A DNA stretch of 64,000 nucleotides from assembly GCF_010183535.1 (NCBI RefSeq), contig NC_071332.1, positions 20,956,001 through 21,020,000 on the forward strand, read 5' to 3'. Source of the DNA: Caenorhabditis remanei (Eukaryota; Nematoda; Chromadorea; Rhabditida; Rhabditidae). The position numbers and the translations under genes are program-made. Below the pieces are notes generated by a model. It saw only the letters and a list, made by a program, of their open reading frames with translations. It made no database searches and was not told the DNA's origin. Of the stretch, positions 24,588 to 36,158 are shown piece after piece (the stretch's first letter is position 1; each line of letters begins with the position of its first letter).

Positions 24588-26354
24588 ATGGCTGCTAGCT
24601 GGTCGGATTTATCAACTGAACTCAAACAAAATGTGGTTGGAAAATTGGATTTGATGAGCAGGTAACTTATTTGATCCAGGAATTCTTTCTCTCTAATTCC
24701 CTTGTTTTCAGACACTCCTTGAGATCCACCAGCCGTTTGAATCGTTTCGTTGTGGACTTCACCGACTGTTTCGTGCCACGTGTCAGAGTTTCAGTCAAGG
24801 ATTCTGAATTTTTGATTATGATTCATATGGGGATCGACAAGTTTTTGAGAATCGAGATGTGGATTGGATCTCAAGGGAAGACTATTATTAGAAAGTGAGT
24901 TTTGGGGATTTTAAATCATCAAAACCCTGAAAACCCCTTCTCTCCAGCGCGAGACACGCCCCTCTTTTATCTATTCCCAAACACCCGCTCCTAAGTTATG
25001 TTCGATTGGCGCAGCCGGTAGACGCATTGCTTTTGGAAAATTTTGTCCCAAGTTCGATTCCTCATGCCGTTTTTTCTCTTTTTGCTTCTTTATTTTTGTT
25101 CCAAAAAGACATAAAAAGTGTTTCCGATAGAGTTTCAGTCCTTTTTTTCTAATCCTATATTTCCAGACTCCAGAATAGCTACGACGCCAAAGACGCCACT
25201 GAAAAAGTGCTTCCATCGACTCCTCGATATAATGCCGCTCAAATTCTATGTGGTCTTCTGTCTCGCGAGAAAACACTTATTGGAGTGATGGAATGGGAGT
25301 TTGAAGGAGGGATTGATGTAGAAAAGCAGGTACTGTAGGTTGCATGAAGCCCAGGAAATAAACGACTTATTTTCAGGAACAAGAACTGTCCAGCATTAAG
25401 AGAACATTTTCTAAAATTATCATACTGAGAGACTACCTGCAGAAGTACTCTCAAAAAGATTACATCTTCCGTGTCAACAAACTAATGACCAGCTGGAATT
25501 TGACATTTGAGATGGAAGCATATCTACGTGATATGTTGAACCCGGAGAATTTAAAAAAGATTGAGAGAATCGATGTGAGACTCTCAAAGAGCTCTGTGAC
25601 ACCAGTGTGCTCTGTTGATACATACGTACCATTGAGTGTATTGGGGCGTCCTGCAGGGACAAACACTGTTTTCCATGATTACATTCCGAATTTTTATAAG
25701 AATTTCTTGTGTCTCTCCAAGAACTCGCCTGGATTCGGAGTGCTTCGTTTCGCGAAGTTCGATGAGACTGCCAAGAAACTTTGGAATTCTGTAGAGGCTC
25801 CTGTTGAGAAGTGGAAGGATGGAACGGATATATACAGAAGATTGTACCATATGAAAACTTCCGACGGGAAGCTTTTCATTGTTCACGAGAGATCCGCATG
25901 TGGCTATTGGGTCTACTCGGTAATGGAGGCAAATTTGGAGGTTTTTGATGAATATGATCGTCTGGTAAGTTTCAGATGAAACTACAGTAACCTACAGTAA
26001 TCTTTCTTCCAGAATCCTCGCAACTCCCCTTGCCGACTCGATTGGTTGTGCAAACGATGCACCGATCCATTTGAATACAATCATTACCAAAATATGGGCC
26101 GTCGAATCGTCAGAGAGCCGAAATGGACCGTCACATTAACCAGTGGAAGTGAGCTGGACAGCGCGAAACACGAGGAAGTATGGGAAGCGTGTAGAAAGAG
26201 ATACGAGAAGGAGGAGAGCTCAGAAGACGTGACGATTGAATCGGATGACGTCACCAACTTCATGAAGCTCGACAGATCATTCCAGAAATGGGCTATTTTA
26301 ATTACTAGTCTTGCGTTTTTGACTTTTATTCTTTATTCGATTTTCTTTATGTAA
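24588..26354 (+). CDS. Tail-anchored family B F-box protein, gene 16
   Basis: Exons 24588-24661, 24712-24894, 25167-25329, 25377-25964 and 26013-26354, giving 449 residues. The F-box is nearly identical to genes 11 and 15 (MAASWSDLSTELKQ). It lacks the intron between the two central exons that its relatives have. The cysteine motif is present (SPCRLDWLCKRC, about 343-352). It ends with a 21-residue hydrophobic stretch running to the stop (WAILITSLAFLTFILYSIFF), preceded by an acidic linker: the layout of a tail-anchored membrane protein facing the cytosol. Genes 11 and 15 lack this tail. Presumed membrane-bound SCF adaptor. Confidence 0.85.
25004..25071 (+). other. tRNA-like sequence in intron 2 of gene 16
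   Basis: Third copy of the element. The A box (TGGCGCAGCCG) and B box (GTTCGATTC) are kept, while the region between has diverged (TTTTGTCCCAAG where the others have ATTCTGGCACAAG). Same intron and orientation as in genes 11 and 15. Confidence 0.55.
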
Positions 26355-26486
26355 TTTTTACGTGTTCTCCTTTTTTTTAACGAAATAAATATTGCTCCAC
26401 GTGTAGTGTCATGTGGCAATTGGCAATTACAGAATAATAATAATTATAATAATAATAATAACATTCAGTTTTGAAATTCTAGCAAG

Positions 26487-28452
26487 ATGTCTTGGTCGGA
26501 TTTATCAACAAAACTGAAGCAAAATGTGGTTGGGAGGCTGGATTTGATGAGCAGGTATTAGTTAACACAGATTGATTTAAACAGCAACTGCGCTCCATCG
26601 AACTCTCCAGTTCCGGTAGAGCACGGTTTTAAAAACATAATGCAAGCATGACTAACAGCTCAATTTTCAGGCATGCCTTGAGATGCACCTGCAGATTGAA
26701 TCGTTTTATAGTGAATGATATGGATTTCTTTGTTCCACGTGTCAGAGTTTCAGTCAAGGATTCGGCAATTCTTATCATGATTCATACGGGGATAGAGAAG
26801 TTTTTGAGAATCGAGATGTGGATTGGACCTCATCGGAAGACTATTATTAGGAAGTGAGTATAACAATAGATTAGTCAGCCTTTACAATTCTTTTTCTAGA
26901 TCCCAAAACAGCTACGACGCCAGAGAATCTATTGAGAAAGTGCTTCCATTGATTCCTCGTATTTATGCTGCACGCATTCTTTGTAGCCTTCTATCCCATA
27001 AGAAACTTCTTATTGGTACAATGGAATGGGAGATCGATAGAGGGTTGGATGTGGAGAACACGGTACATTGGAAAAACACAATTCCAACTAATTAAGATGC
27101 AAATATTTTCAGGAAGACAATGAAGCGATCATTAGGCCATGACCCGCGATAAGGCCCGCGATTTGGTTGTCTTTCTCCAGAAGTTTTCTAGAAAATCCGA
27201 AGTTTTCCGTGCCAACAAACTGGCCACCACTGATCGTAGCACCTCCGTTGGATATGTTCTGAAAGATATGTTTGTTTTGTCGGATCTGAAAAAAGTCGAG
27301 CAGATCTCCGTGTCACTTTCAAGGAATTCGCTGACCCCTCTGTTTTCTGCTGATACATTTGCTAATGTAGGAGGAGTGGTTTTTTGTGAGTTATTTTTTT
27401 AAATAACAATTTCCGCAGATTTTTTCAGCTACTGAAAACAACACCTACAAGTATATCCACTGGCTATTGGAAAAATTCGCATGCCTCTGCTTCATATCAT
27501 ATGCTGGAATTGGGGTCTTACGTTTCGCTAAATTTGATGATGTCGCTAGAGAAATCTGGGATGGCGTCAATGAGCCGGTTTCCATGATAACCGATAAACT
27601 GAAGATGAAAATGGAATCAGCGAAATCTGTCAATGGAGACTTGACTCTATTCCATATGAGATCTTCGTGTGGATATTGGATATATATGGTGTTGGATAGT
27701 CGTCGGAAGGATTTTGATGCTTATAATATCTTGGTGAGTTTGATAATATAAATGACGCCACGAACCGTATGTTTGGTTTTCAGAACAACTCTTGTGGTCT
27801 CGGCTGGTTGTGCAAACGATGTGCGGATCCATTCGAATACGATTATCACCAAAATCTGGGACGTCGATGTGTCTGGGAGCCAGAATGGAACAATATTGCC
27901 TCTAGTGCTCTCAAAAGAACTAGCCCTGAATGGAAGAGAATGATTGAACGGGTAACGAAGAGATATGCAATAAATGAGAGTAAAAAGAAGTGGAAGAGTT
28001 CTGGAGACGTGACAAGGATTCAGAAGATGTGGGGATTCAAGGAGGGCAGTAAGAAGATGTTGGATGACAATTATAAGAAACTGGACGAGGACAAGCAGTT
28101 GTCAGAATCGGACGAAAGTGATCCCGAAAAATCTTATTTTTTAAATGACTACAGGATTGATGCATTGATCACTCTCAAAAAGCGACGTCAAGGCTTTAGA
28201 ACTAGAAAATCCGACGGTGAGCAAATTTAAAAAGATTCAAGATTCATAATGAATGATTCAGAAGGCAAGAAGGATTCTGAAGACTTGGCAACTCCCGAAG
28301 GCAAGCAGGATTCAGAAGACTCTAAAGACTTGGCAACTCCAGATTCAGATGAATTCACAACGGAATATCAATTCCAGGAATTGGCGATTTGTATTACTAG
28401 TTTTGCCTTTCTCTCTTGTGCGTTTTATGCTTTTCTCTTGAAGTTTACTTGA
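26487..28452 (+). CDS. Tail-anchored family B F-box gene with possible frameshift, gene 17
   Basis: Exons 26487-26554, 26671-26853, 26900-27062, about 27136-27385, 27429-27733, 27784-28216 and 28262-28452. With the usual strong acceptor (TTTTCAG, exon from 27113) the fourth exon meets a TGA after nine codons, because one base is missing before ATGACCCGC. A weaker acceptor, ATTAG at 27131-27135, restores the frame and drops eight residues, giving 530 residues. A 45-nt intron (28217-28261) removes an apparent stop before the last exon. The C-terminus has the cysteine motif, an acidic D/S/E-rich linker and a hydrophobic tail (LAICITSFAFLSCAFYAFLL). Functional only if the alternative acceptor is used. 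Confidence 0.65.
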
Positions 28453-28594
28453 TGGTTTTTGATTTTCAACGTGTTCTCACTTTTTTTGGCAAATAAATAT
28501 TCCTCCACGTGAAAATAATTCCACGACGACAATCAGCTTGTCTTTGAAAAATTAGTTAGTCTCTTGTTTCTACATTAACCCTAGCTGGATAATT

Positions 28595-30744
28595 ATGTCC
28601 TGGTCGGATTTGTCAACAAAACTAAAGCAAAATGTGGTTGGGAGACTGGATTTGATGAGCAGGTATCACCACAGAATGATTAAAGTAACTGCGCTCCATC
28701 GAACTCTCTAGTTCTGGTAGAGCGCGGTTGTGAAAAGCATGACGCCCTGATAACTGTGTCAAGCTAGCCATTCTCTATTTCCAGACATGCCCTGAGATGT
28801 ACCAGCCGTGCGAATCGTTATCTAGTGAATGATATGGATTTCTTTGTTCCACGTGTCAGAATTTCCGTCAAGGATTCTGGAATTCTGATCATGATTCATA
28901 CGGGGATAGATAAGTTTTTGAGAATCGAGATGTGGATTGGAGGAGAATTTGATGGGAAGACTATTGCAAGGAAGTGAGTTTTAGTTAGGATGAAGGAAAA
29001 TCGATAATATTTCTATTCCAGATTCCAGAATAGCTACGATGCCAGACATGCCATCGAGAAAGTGCTTTCAGCGTCTCCTAGTTATCATGCTGCACGCATT
29101 CTTTGTAGCCTTCTATCTCATAAGAAACTTCTTATTGGTACAATAGAATGGGAGATCGAAAGAGGGTTTGATGTGAAGAAGGAGGTACGGTAGAAGGCCT
29201 ATTGCATACTTGTCAACCGGGCCGAAACGGGCCGACACGGGCCGGCGCGTAACTCGCGTCAAAATGAATATTATAAGCTGAAAAATATATCAAAATGTAG
29301 ATCTCAGCGAGTTCTATGCTCGTGACCTACTACGGGCCGGATGACTATTTGTTAATGTGCCGCTGGACGGGAAAAAGAGCCAAAAAACGCAAAAATGGCC
29401 AAAAAAACCATTCTAGCCCGGCCCGCGGCACATTAACGAACAGACATGCGGCCCGTAGTAGTTCACGGACATTGAACTCGTCGAGATCTACATTTTGGTA
29501 TATTTTTCAGCTCATAATATTCATTTTGACGCGAATTACGAGCCGGCCCGTTTCGGCCCGATTCGGCCCGGTTGACATGTATGCCCTATTGCATTGGAAA
29601 TAATTGTCTTGTGTTCAGGAAGAAACAGAATCTAGATTTCAAGCGACAATCAAAGAAACCCGCGATTTGGTGGGGTTTTTCCAGAAACTTTCTAGAAAAT
29701 CCAAAGTGTTTCGTGCCAACAAATTGGCCACCTCTTGGAAAATGACAACAGAGATGGAAATGATTCTGAAAAGAATGTTTGTTGCGTCGGATCTGAAGCA
29801 AATCGAACGGATTCATGTTGCGCTGTCGGAGCACTCACTGACACCTCTCTTCTCTTTTGATACTTATTTACCATCATCTGATGGAAAGGGAATAAGATGG
29901 GGTGAGCGAGTTTTTAGGGATAGAGATAGGGATAGAGATATCGATACATATTGAATAATATTAATTTGTTCAGGCAACGCAAACATCGCTCACGAATGTG
30001 TAAACGAGATTCTCACTACATTGGTTGCAATGGTTGTTATGTCTGCAGGATTTGGTGCGTTACGTTTTGCGAAATTCGATGAATTTGCAAAAAGTATCTG
30101 GGATGACGTCAGTGAGCCGGTTACTGTGTTATCTGATAAGCTGACTACAAAACTGGAACGATCGGAATGTTCCGATGGAATGATAACTTTGTTCCATCAG
30201 AGATCTGATTGTGGGTACTGGATTTATGCAGTGTTGGACAGTCGTAGTGGTGGTTTCAATAAATCTGAATTCTTGGTATTCTTGGAGAGACACTGGAGCA
30301 GCAACTTTTTTTTCGTTTTTACAGAACAACTCTTGTGGTCTCGGCTGGATGTGCAAACGATGTGCGGACCCATTTGAATATGATTATTACCAAAATTTGG
30401 GACGTCGATGTGTCTTGGAACCGGAGTGGAATGATATGGTGTTAGGGGAAATTTTGATAAGCGATCCTGGCAGTAATATAATTGAAATGGCGACGAAGAG
30501 ATATGAAAAAGATGAGATGATGATGAAGAGAAAGATTCTTGGGACTCAGAAGATGTGGGGATTCGGTGACGGAATTGCGTTCGCTGAAGATTCTGAAAAT
30601 ACAGCCATTGGATACACGAAGCGAAGAGTAAAAAATAAAAGTGAAAGACCCAATCGAAAATTCCAGAAATGGGCGATTTTTATTACTAGCATTGCCTTTA
30701 TTACATCTACTCTTTATACTATTTTCTTGTGGATCTTTTCATAG
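28595..30744 (+). CDS. Tail-anchored family B F-box protein, gene 18
   Basis: Exons 28595-28662, 28785-28973, 29022-29184, 29619-29901, 29974-30275 and 30325-30744, giving 474 residues. F-box MSWSDLSTKLKQNVV, then HALRCTSRANRYLV. The cysteine motif is SCGLGWMCKRCADPFEYDYY. The hydrophobic tail WAIFITSIAFITSTLYTIFL ends two to four residues before the stop. Intron 3 is unusually long (434 nt) because it carries a palindromic repeat. All exons are open and in phase. Presumed membrane-bound SCF adaptor. Confidence 0.85.
29205..29590. mobile_element. Palindromic MITE in intron 3 of gene 18
   Basis: Near-perfect inverted repeats: the left end reads GTCAACCGGGCCGAAACGGG and the right end CGGCCCGGTTGAC. 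Inside each arm are the paired motifs TCTACATTTTGGTATATTTT and its complement, and GTTAATGTGCCG versus CGGCACATTAAC. No coding capacity. Related copies are noted near 40.0-40.6, 43.9-44.2, 60.7 and 62.0-62.3 kb. Confidence 0.8.
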
Positions 30745-30894
30745 GTGTTTTTGATCCCTTATTGGTTTTTTATTGTTTTTTACGTGGTTCAATAAAAATG
30801 GTTTTGCTACAAAAGGTCTCCACGTGTAGCCACATGACAATTACAATTACAGAACAAGAATAAAATTTACAATCAGTTTTGAAATTCTAGCAAG

Positions 30895-32815
30895 ATGTCC
30901 TGGTCGGATTTGTCCACAAAACTAAAGCAAAATGTGGTTGGGAGGCTGGATTTGATGAGCAGGTATTAGTTAACACAGAATGATTTAAACAGCAACTGCG
31001 CTCCAACTCTCTAGTTCCGGTGGAGCGCGGTTTTAAAAAGCATGATGCAAGCATGAATAACAGTTCAATTTTCAGACATGCCTTGAGATGTACCTGCAGA
31101 TTGAATCGTTTTATAGTGAATGATATGGATTTCTTTGTGCCACGTGTCAGAATTTCCATCAAGGAGGAATCCCAAATTCTGATCATGATTCATACGGGGA
31201 TAGATAAGTTTTTGAGAATCGAGATGTGGATTGGACCTCATCGAAAGACTATTATTAGGAAGTGAATATAACAATAGATTAGTCAGCCTTTACAATTTTT
31301 TTCCAAGATCTCAAAACGTCTACGACAGCAAAGAATGTGTCGAGAAAGTGGTTCCATCGATTCCTCGTATTCATGCTGCACGCATTCTTTGTAGCCTTCT
31401 ATCCCATAAGAAACTTCTTATTGGTACAATGGAATGGGAGTTTGATGGAGATGCTGTTGAGAAGTTTAAGGTATTGCGGGGATCGAGTGCTTCAAGAATA
31501 ATCTTTTTCCAGTCAGAATCTGAAACCGCAATTAGAAACATGACAGATAAGATTCACAGTTTGGTGGACTTTCTTCAAAAGTTCTCCAGAAAATCCCATG
31601 TTTTCCGTGCCAACCAGCTAGTGACCACTATTAATATGATCTATGAAATGGAAGAATTGCTCAGAAATATGTACGTCCCGTCGGATCTGAAGAAAATTGA
31701 GCGGATCAGTGTGTTGCTCTCAGGAGAATCGTTGACTCCTATCCTTTCCATGGATACCTACTTACCCTTGCGTATAGGAGGGATTGCACGGTGTTAGTTT
31801 TGATTTTCTCCGCTTTTGTGAGGAGCTCTTAAATAAATTTTAGGCTCTGAAAACATCTCCCATGAGTATGACGAGAAAAGTCCGGATTTTTTGGAGAAGT
31901 TTGTCTATATGAGCGCTCTGACGGCTGGATTCGGGGTCTTGCGTTTTGCTAAATTTGATGACATCGCAAGAAGAATCTGGGATAGGCTCAGGATGCCTGT
32001 TACTATAATTTCTGATGAATTGCATATGAAAGTGGAACTGGCGGGTTCTTTCAAAGGGGATATGACTCTTTTCCATATGAGATCTCCGTGTGGATATTGG
32101 ATTTATATGGTGTTGGACAGTCGTCGGAAGGATTTTGATGCTTATAATATCTTGGTGAGTTAAATAATCGAAATGGCGTAACCTTGGTTTTCAGAACAAC
32201 TCTTGTGGTCTCGGCTGGTTGTGCAAACGATGTGCCGATCCATTTGAATTCAAATATTACCAAAATTTGGGACGTCGATGTGTCTTGGAACCGGAGTGGA
32301 ATGATATGGTTGCATGGGGACAGACTGTTCGTATGAAGAATAATGTAGAAGAAGCAAAGAAGAGATATAGGGAGGATGAGAGGAAGAAGAAGAGTTCTGG
32401 AGACATGACGGTGATCCAGAAGATGTGGGGAATCGGAAGGGAGGTTGCTGAAGATTCTGGTGATCAAGGAGTGGAAGATATTAGTCAGAAGATGGCAGAA
32501 GATGGAGTTGTGGTCGTCAAAGATTCTGAAGACTCTGAAGACGTGACCGCTCCTGAATCTCATGAATCTATGAAGCAAAGTCAAAGCCTGATCAATAAGA
32601 AATCCAACGGTGAACAAATTAAAAGAAATCATTATTCAAAATGTTCTATGAAGGATTCAGAAGGCAAGCAGGATTCAGAAGACTCTGAAGACTTGGCAAC
32701 TCACAATTCAGATGAATTCACAAAGCAATGTAAATTCCAAAAATTGGCGATTTGTATCACTAGTTTTGCCTTTCTCTCTTGTGTTTTTTATGCCGTTTTC
32801 TTCAAAATTATTTGA
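30895..32815 (+). CDS. Tail-anchored family B F-box protein, gene 19
   Basis: Exons 30895-30962, 31076-31261, 31308-31470, 31513-31792, 31844-32154 and 32195-32815, giving 542 residues. The third exon uses an AAG acceptor (TTTCCAAG) where gene 17 has CTAG. The last exon reads through the position where gene 17 has a 45-nt intron; a GTGAAC donor is present, so splicing there is possible. It carries the cysteine motif, a long charged linker (DSEDSEDVT, QDSEDSEDLAT) and a hydrophobic tail LAICITSFAFLSCVFYAVFF at the end. Presumed membrane-bound SCF adaptor. Confidence 0.83.
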
Positions 32816-32958
32816 TTTTTTAAAAACATTAATTTCGACGTGTTCTCGTTTTTCGGTTCAATAAAAAGTTATTCAATGACCTCCACGTGGCAATAACTCC
32901 ACAACAACGCCTTTAGAAAATCGATTAGTTCCGTGTTTTTTCTCCTTATTGGATACCA

Positions 32959-35495
32959 ATGTCCTGGTCGGATTTGTCAAGGAAACTAAAGCAAAATGTG
33001 GTTGGGAGGCTGGATTTGATGAGCAGGTAACAATTTCAAGCTAGCCTAGCTGAGTTACAGTAATTCCTACTACCCTACTTTACCTCATAATACTGTAACT
33101 TTGCCACTGTAATTGATTCACGGTGGTGGCATGATTTCCTGGTTATTACAGTAGTCTTATCCTACAGTAACCAAAATTTTGAGCGTCAGGGCTTTCTTCC
33201 TAGATTACAATACCCCCCGTCCAGGATTGTGGTCCCTAAAACAACCCATATCCTAGATCTAGAAATTTTCAGACATGCCTTGAGATCCACCTGCCATTCG
33301 AATTGTTTTCTAGTGAATGATATGGATTTCTTTGTGCCACGTGTCAGAGTTTCAGTCAAGGATTCTGGAATTCTGATTATGATTCATACGGGGATAGATA
33401 AGTTTTTGAGAATCGAGATTGCAGGAGGACCTGATGGGAAGACTGTTATTAGGAAGTGAGTTTTAATGTTTTAAAGCCCCAATTTTTCTAAATTTTTCAG
33501 ATTCCAAAACAGCTACAACCGAAAAGATGGCATCCAGAAAGTGCTTCCATCTACTCCACGCTACCATGCAGCTCAAATTCTATGTGGTCTTCTGTCTCAC
33601 GAGAAATCTCTTATTGATACAATGGAATGGGAGATTGAAGGAGGGATCAATGTGAAACATCATGTACGGTATCCCTGCGGAACGTTCGAATTTTATATTT
33701 CACATTTCCAGGAAGAAGAAACAGAGAGTGTTAAAGCGTCTCTCGTCAAAGAGGTACATTTTTTGAGTGTTCTCCAAAAATACTCTGGGAAATCCCGTGG
33801 GATTTTCCGTGCGAACAAACTGGCAACCTCTTGGAATATGACTCCGGAAATGGAGAATTTCCTGCAGAAAATTCTGGTTCCAGCGGATTTAAAGAGTATA
33901 GAGAGAATCAATGTGACGCCATCGGAGAAGTCAATGACGCCCCTTTTTTGCTTTGATACCTACCTGCCTTTGAGTGATAGAGGCGTTCCGTGTGGTGAGT
34001 TAATAAATTACTTATGACTAATTAACTAATTACACTTTTCAGGAACCAAAACCATCGGTCACGAATATATTAAAGAGATTTACGAAGCATTCGGCTACAT
34101 GAGCATATTATCCCCTGGATTCGGACACTTCCGTTTTGCAACATACGATGACTACGCGAAAAATATTTGGGATAATGTCAAATACCCGATTAAAAATATT
34201 AATCAAAAGTTGTACATGAAAGAAGAGCCGGCGAATTCTTTTATGGGAGAATTGACTCTATTACATATGAGATCTCGTTGTGGATATTGGATTTATGCAG
34301 TGTTGGATAGTAAACTGGACATTTTCAATGAATATCGTGTTTATGTAGGTTTCACTTAACTGATTACTAATTTTCTAATTATCTTTCAGAACAAGATTTG
34401 TGGCCTCGGCTGGTTGTGCAAACGATGTACCGATCCATTCGAATACGATTATTACCAAAATTTGGGACGTCGAGTGCTCTGCGAGCCGGAGTATAATGAA
34501 GTCATTTCGTGTGGATTCGAGGAGAATCGACATGAGTGGTCGCCAATGATTGAGGGCGCCAGAATAAAGTATGAGAAGAATGAGGAGAAGAAGGAGAAGA
34601 AGGGGATTCAGAAGATGTGGGGATTCTGGAACGGTGTGTCGGATTCTGAAGATAAGAATAAGGATGAGCACTGGCCCATTAACGATTCTGGAGAGACCAC
34701 TCACAGCTCTACTGACTCGGAAGATAGTGAGAAGATGTCGGATTCTGAGAATGACGGATCTGAGGTTTCTGAAGACGCCAAAACTGATGTAGTCATAATC
34801 CAGGAGCCCGTCATCGAGAAGAAGGTTCCAGAGGATTCAGATTTTGAAGCCGAGGAGAACGGTAAGAAAACCAAAATAAGAATTCTAGAGGTTCAATTAA
34901 TGATTCAGATTCCAAAAAGGATTCTGGGGATTCTACTCACAGCTCTATTGATTCAGAAGATCAGGAGAGTAGTGAAGATTCTGAGAATGAAGAATCTGAG
35001 GTCAAGGAGAGTGTTCCTAAGGATTCTGAAGACGCCATTAAGGATTCTGGAAGTAAGAGAACCAAAATAAGAATTCTAGAGTTCTAATTAATTATTCAGG
35101 TGTCAAGAAGGATTCTGAAGCGGGAGTTGATTCTGAAGACGCCAAAATGGAGGATGAGGCTTTTGAAAACGATGTAGTCATTCAGAAGACCGGTCAGAGG
35201 GAGTTGCTCATGGAGAAAAAGGTTCCAGAGGATTCTGATTCAGATTCTGAAGTTGACAAGAACGGTAAGCGAACGCAAATAAGGATTCTATAGAGTTCTA
35301 AATTATACAGATGCCAAAAAGGATTCTGAAGCTTCCGAAGACATGGAACCAGATGGCTTCACTAAATTCATGATGATGGGCCGGGCATTGAGTGAAGAGA
35401 GGTTCGACAGAACATTCCAGAAATGGGCAATTTTTATTACTAGTTTTGCGTTTTTCACTTCTGTCCTTTATGTCATTTTTTTGCAAATTATTTGA
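32959..35495 (+). CDS. Tail-anchored family B F-box protein with expanded acidic linker, gene 20
   Basis: Exons 32959-33026, 33273-33455, 33501-33663, 33712-33994, 34043-34344, 34390-34861, 34909-35052, 35100-35264 and 35311-35495, giving 654 residues. It follows its relatives to the cysteine motif (ICGLGWLCKRC), then has a linker of roughly 200 residues very rich in D, S and E. The linker is spread over four exons separated by three nearly identical 46-47-nt introns (GTAAG, AATAAG, ATTCTAGAG). The internal exons (144 and 165 nt) are symmetric (phase 1/1), so either could be skipped without a frameshift. It ends with the hydrophobic tail WAIFITSFAFFTSVLYVIFL. Longest member of the cluster. 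Confidence 0.83.
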
Positions 35496-36158
35496 TATTC
35501 TATTGATTTTAATGCCGGCTTTAATACCTCTCAACTCGTTTATAACAGAAAATGTTCTTGTTTTATGTGTTCTTCTGAATAAATATGATTTTGTATCAGG
35601 GGTTCTTGCTCACGTCTATCAAAATTACCGATATACGTCATGATTATATTCATTCGACGCGTATTATCAGGCGGATTTTGAATATCTAAGTTTTAAAAAG
35701 TTTGGCACAAAACTGAGGTAGTTACAGTAGTTTTCGTGAAAATAGGATTTTTCAAATTTTTGAAAATCTCTAACTTTTTAAGTTTTCAACCTAGAAAAGT
35801 GATTTTTTGCTCAAAATGTGCAAAAAATAAAATAAAATCTCTAAAAAGCAAACGGGGGACTATTTTCCCACCGAAATCAATAAAATCTAAAAAATCGATC
35901 GATGACAAGACTAGTCTGTTTCACGTCGGTTACTTTATCAAGTTGTATTTTTTGAATTCATTTGCGAAAATTTCAAAAAAATAGAAATAGCCCCGTTTTA
36001 GTTTTTTTTTGAAATTTTTTTGGCGCCTTTCCAAAAAAAGTTATCTTCATAATTTCAAAACTAATCATTCCCACCATCGAACTTCTCAACAAAACATTGC
36101 CTAATTTGCATCGGAGAGTTTAATAAAATTTCTCCAAATCCTGGTTTGACGCGGAAAA
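35496..36158. other. Intergenic spacer
   Basis: About 660 AT-rich nt between gene 20 and the WSN-domain gene. It holds an AATAAA-like signal near 35577 and several A and T runs. I see no open frame with a recognisable domain, RNA or repeat. Confidence 0.55.

Noticed and set aside
18187..25071. Three functional tRNA genes in F-box introns
   Set aside because: A and B boxes are intact but the D, anticodon and T stems do not pair properly and the copies differ at positions a tRNA must keep.
28228..28230. Premature stop before the membrane tail of gene 17
   Set aside because: The TAA lies inside a 45-nt intron with GTGAGC donor and ATTCAG acceptor in correct phase, and gene 20 has introns at the matching place.
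29316..29603. 95-codon plus-strand frame in gene 18
   Set aside because: It lies wholly in the palindromic MITE inside intron 3.
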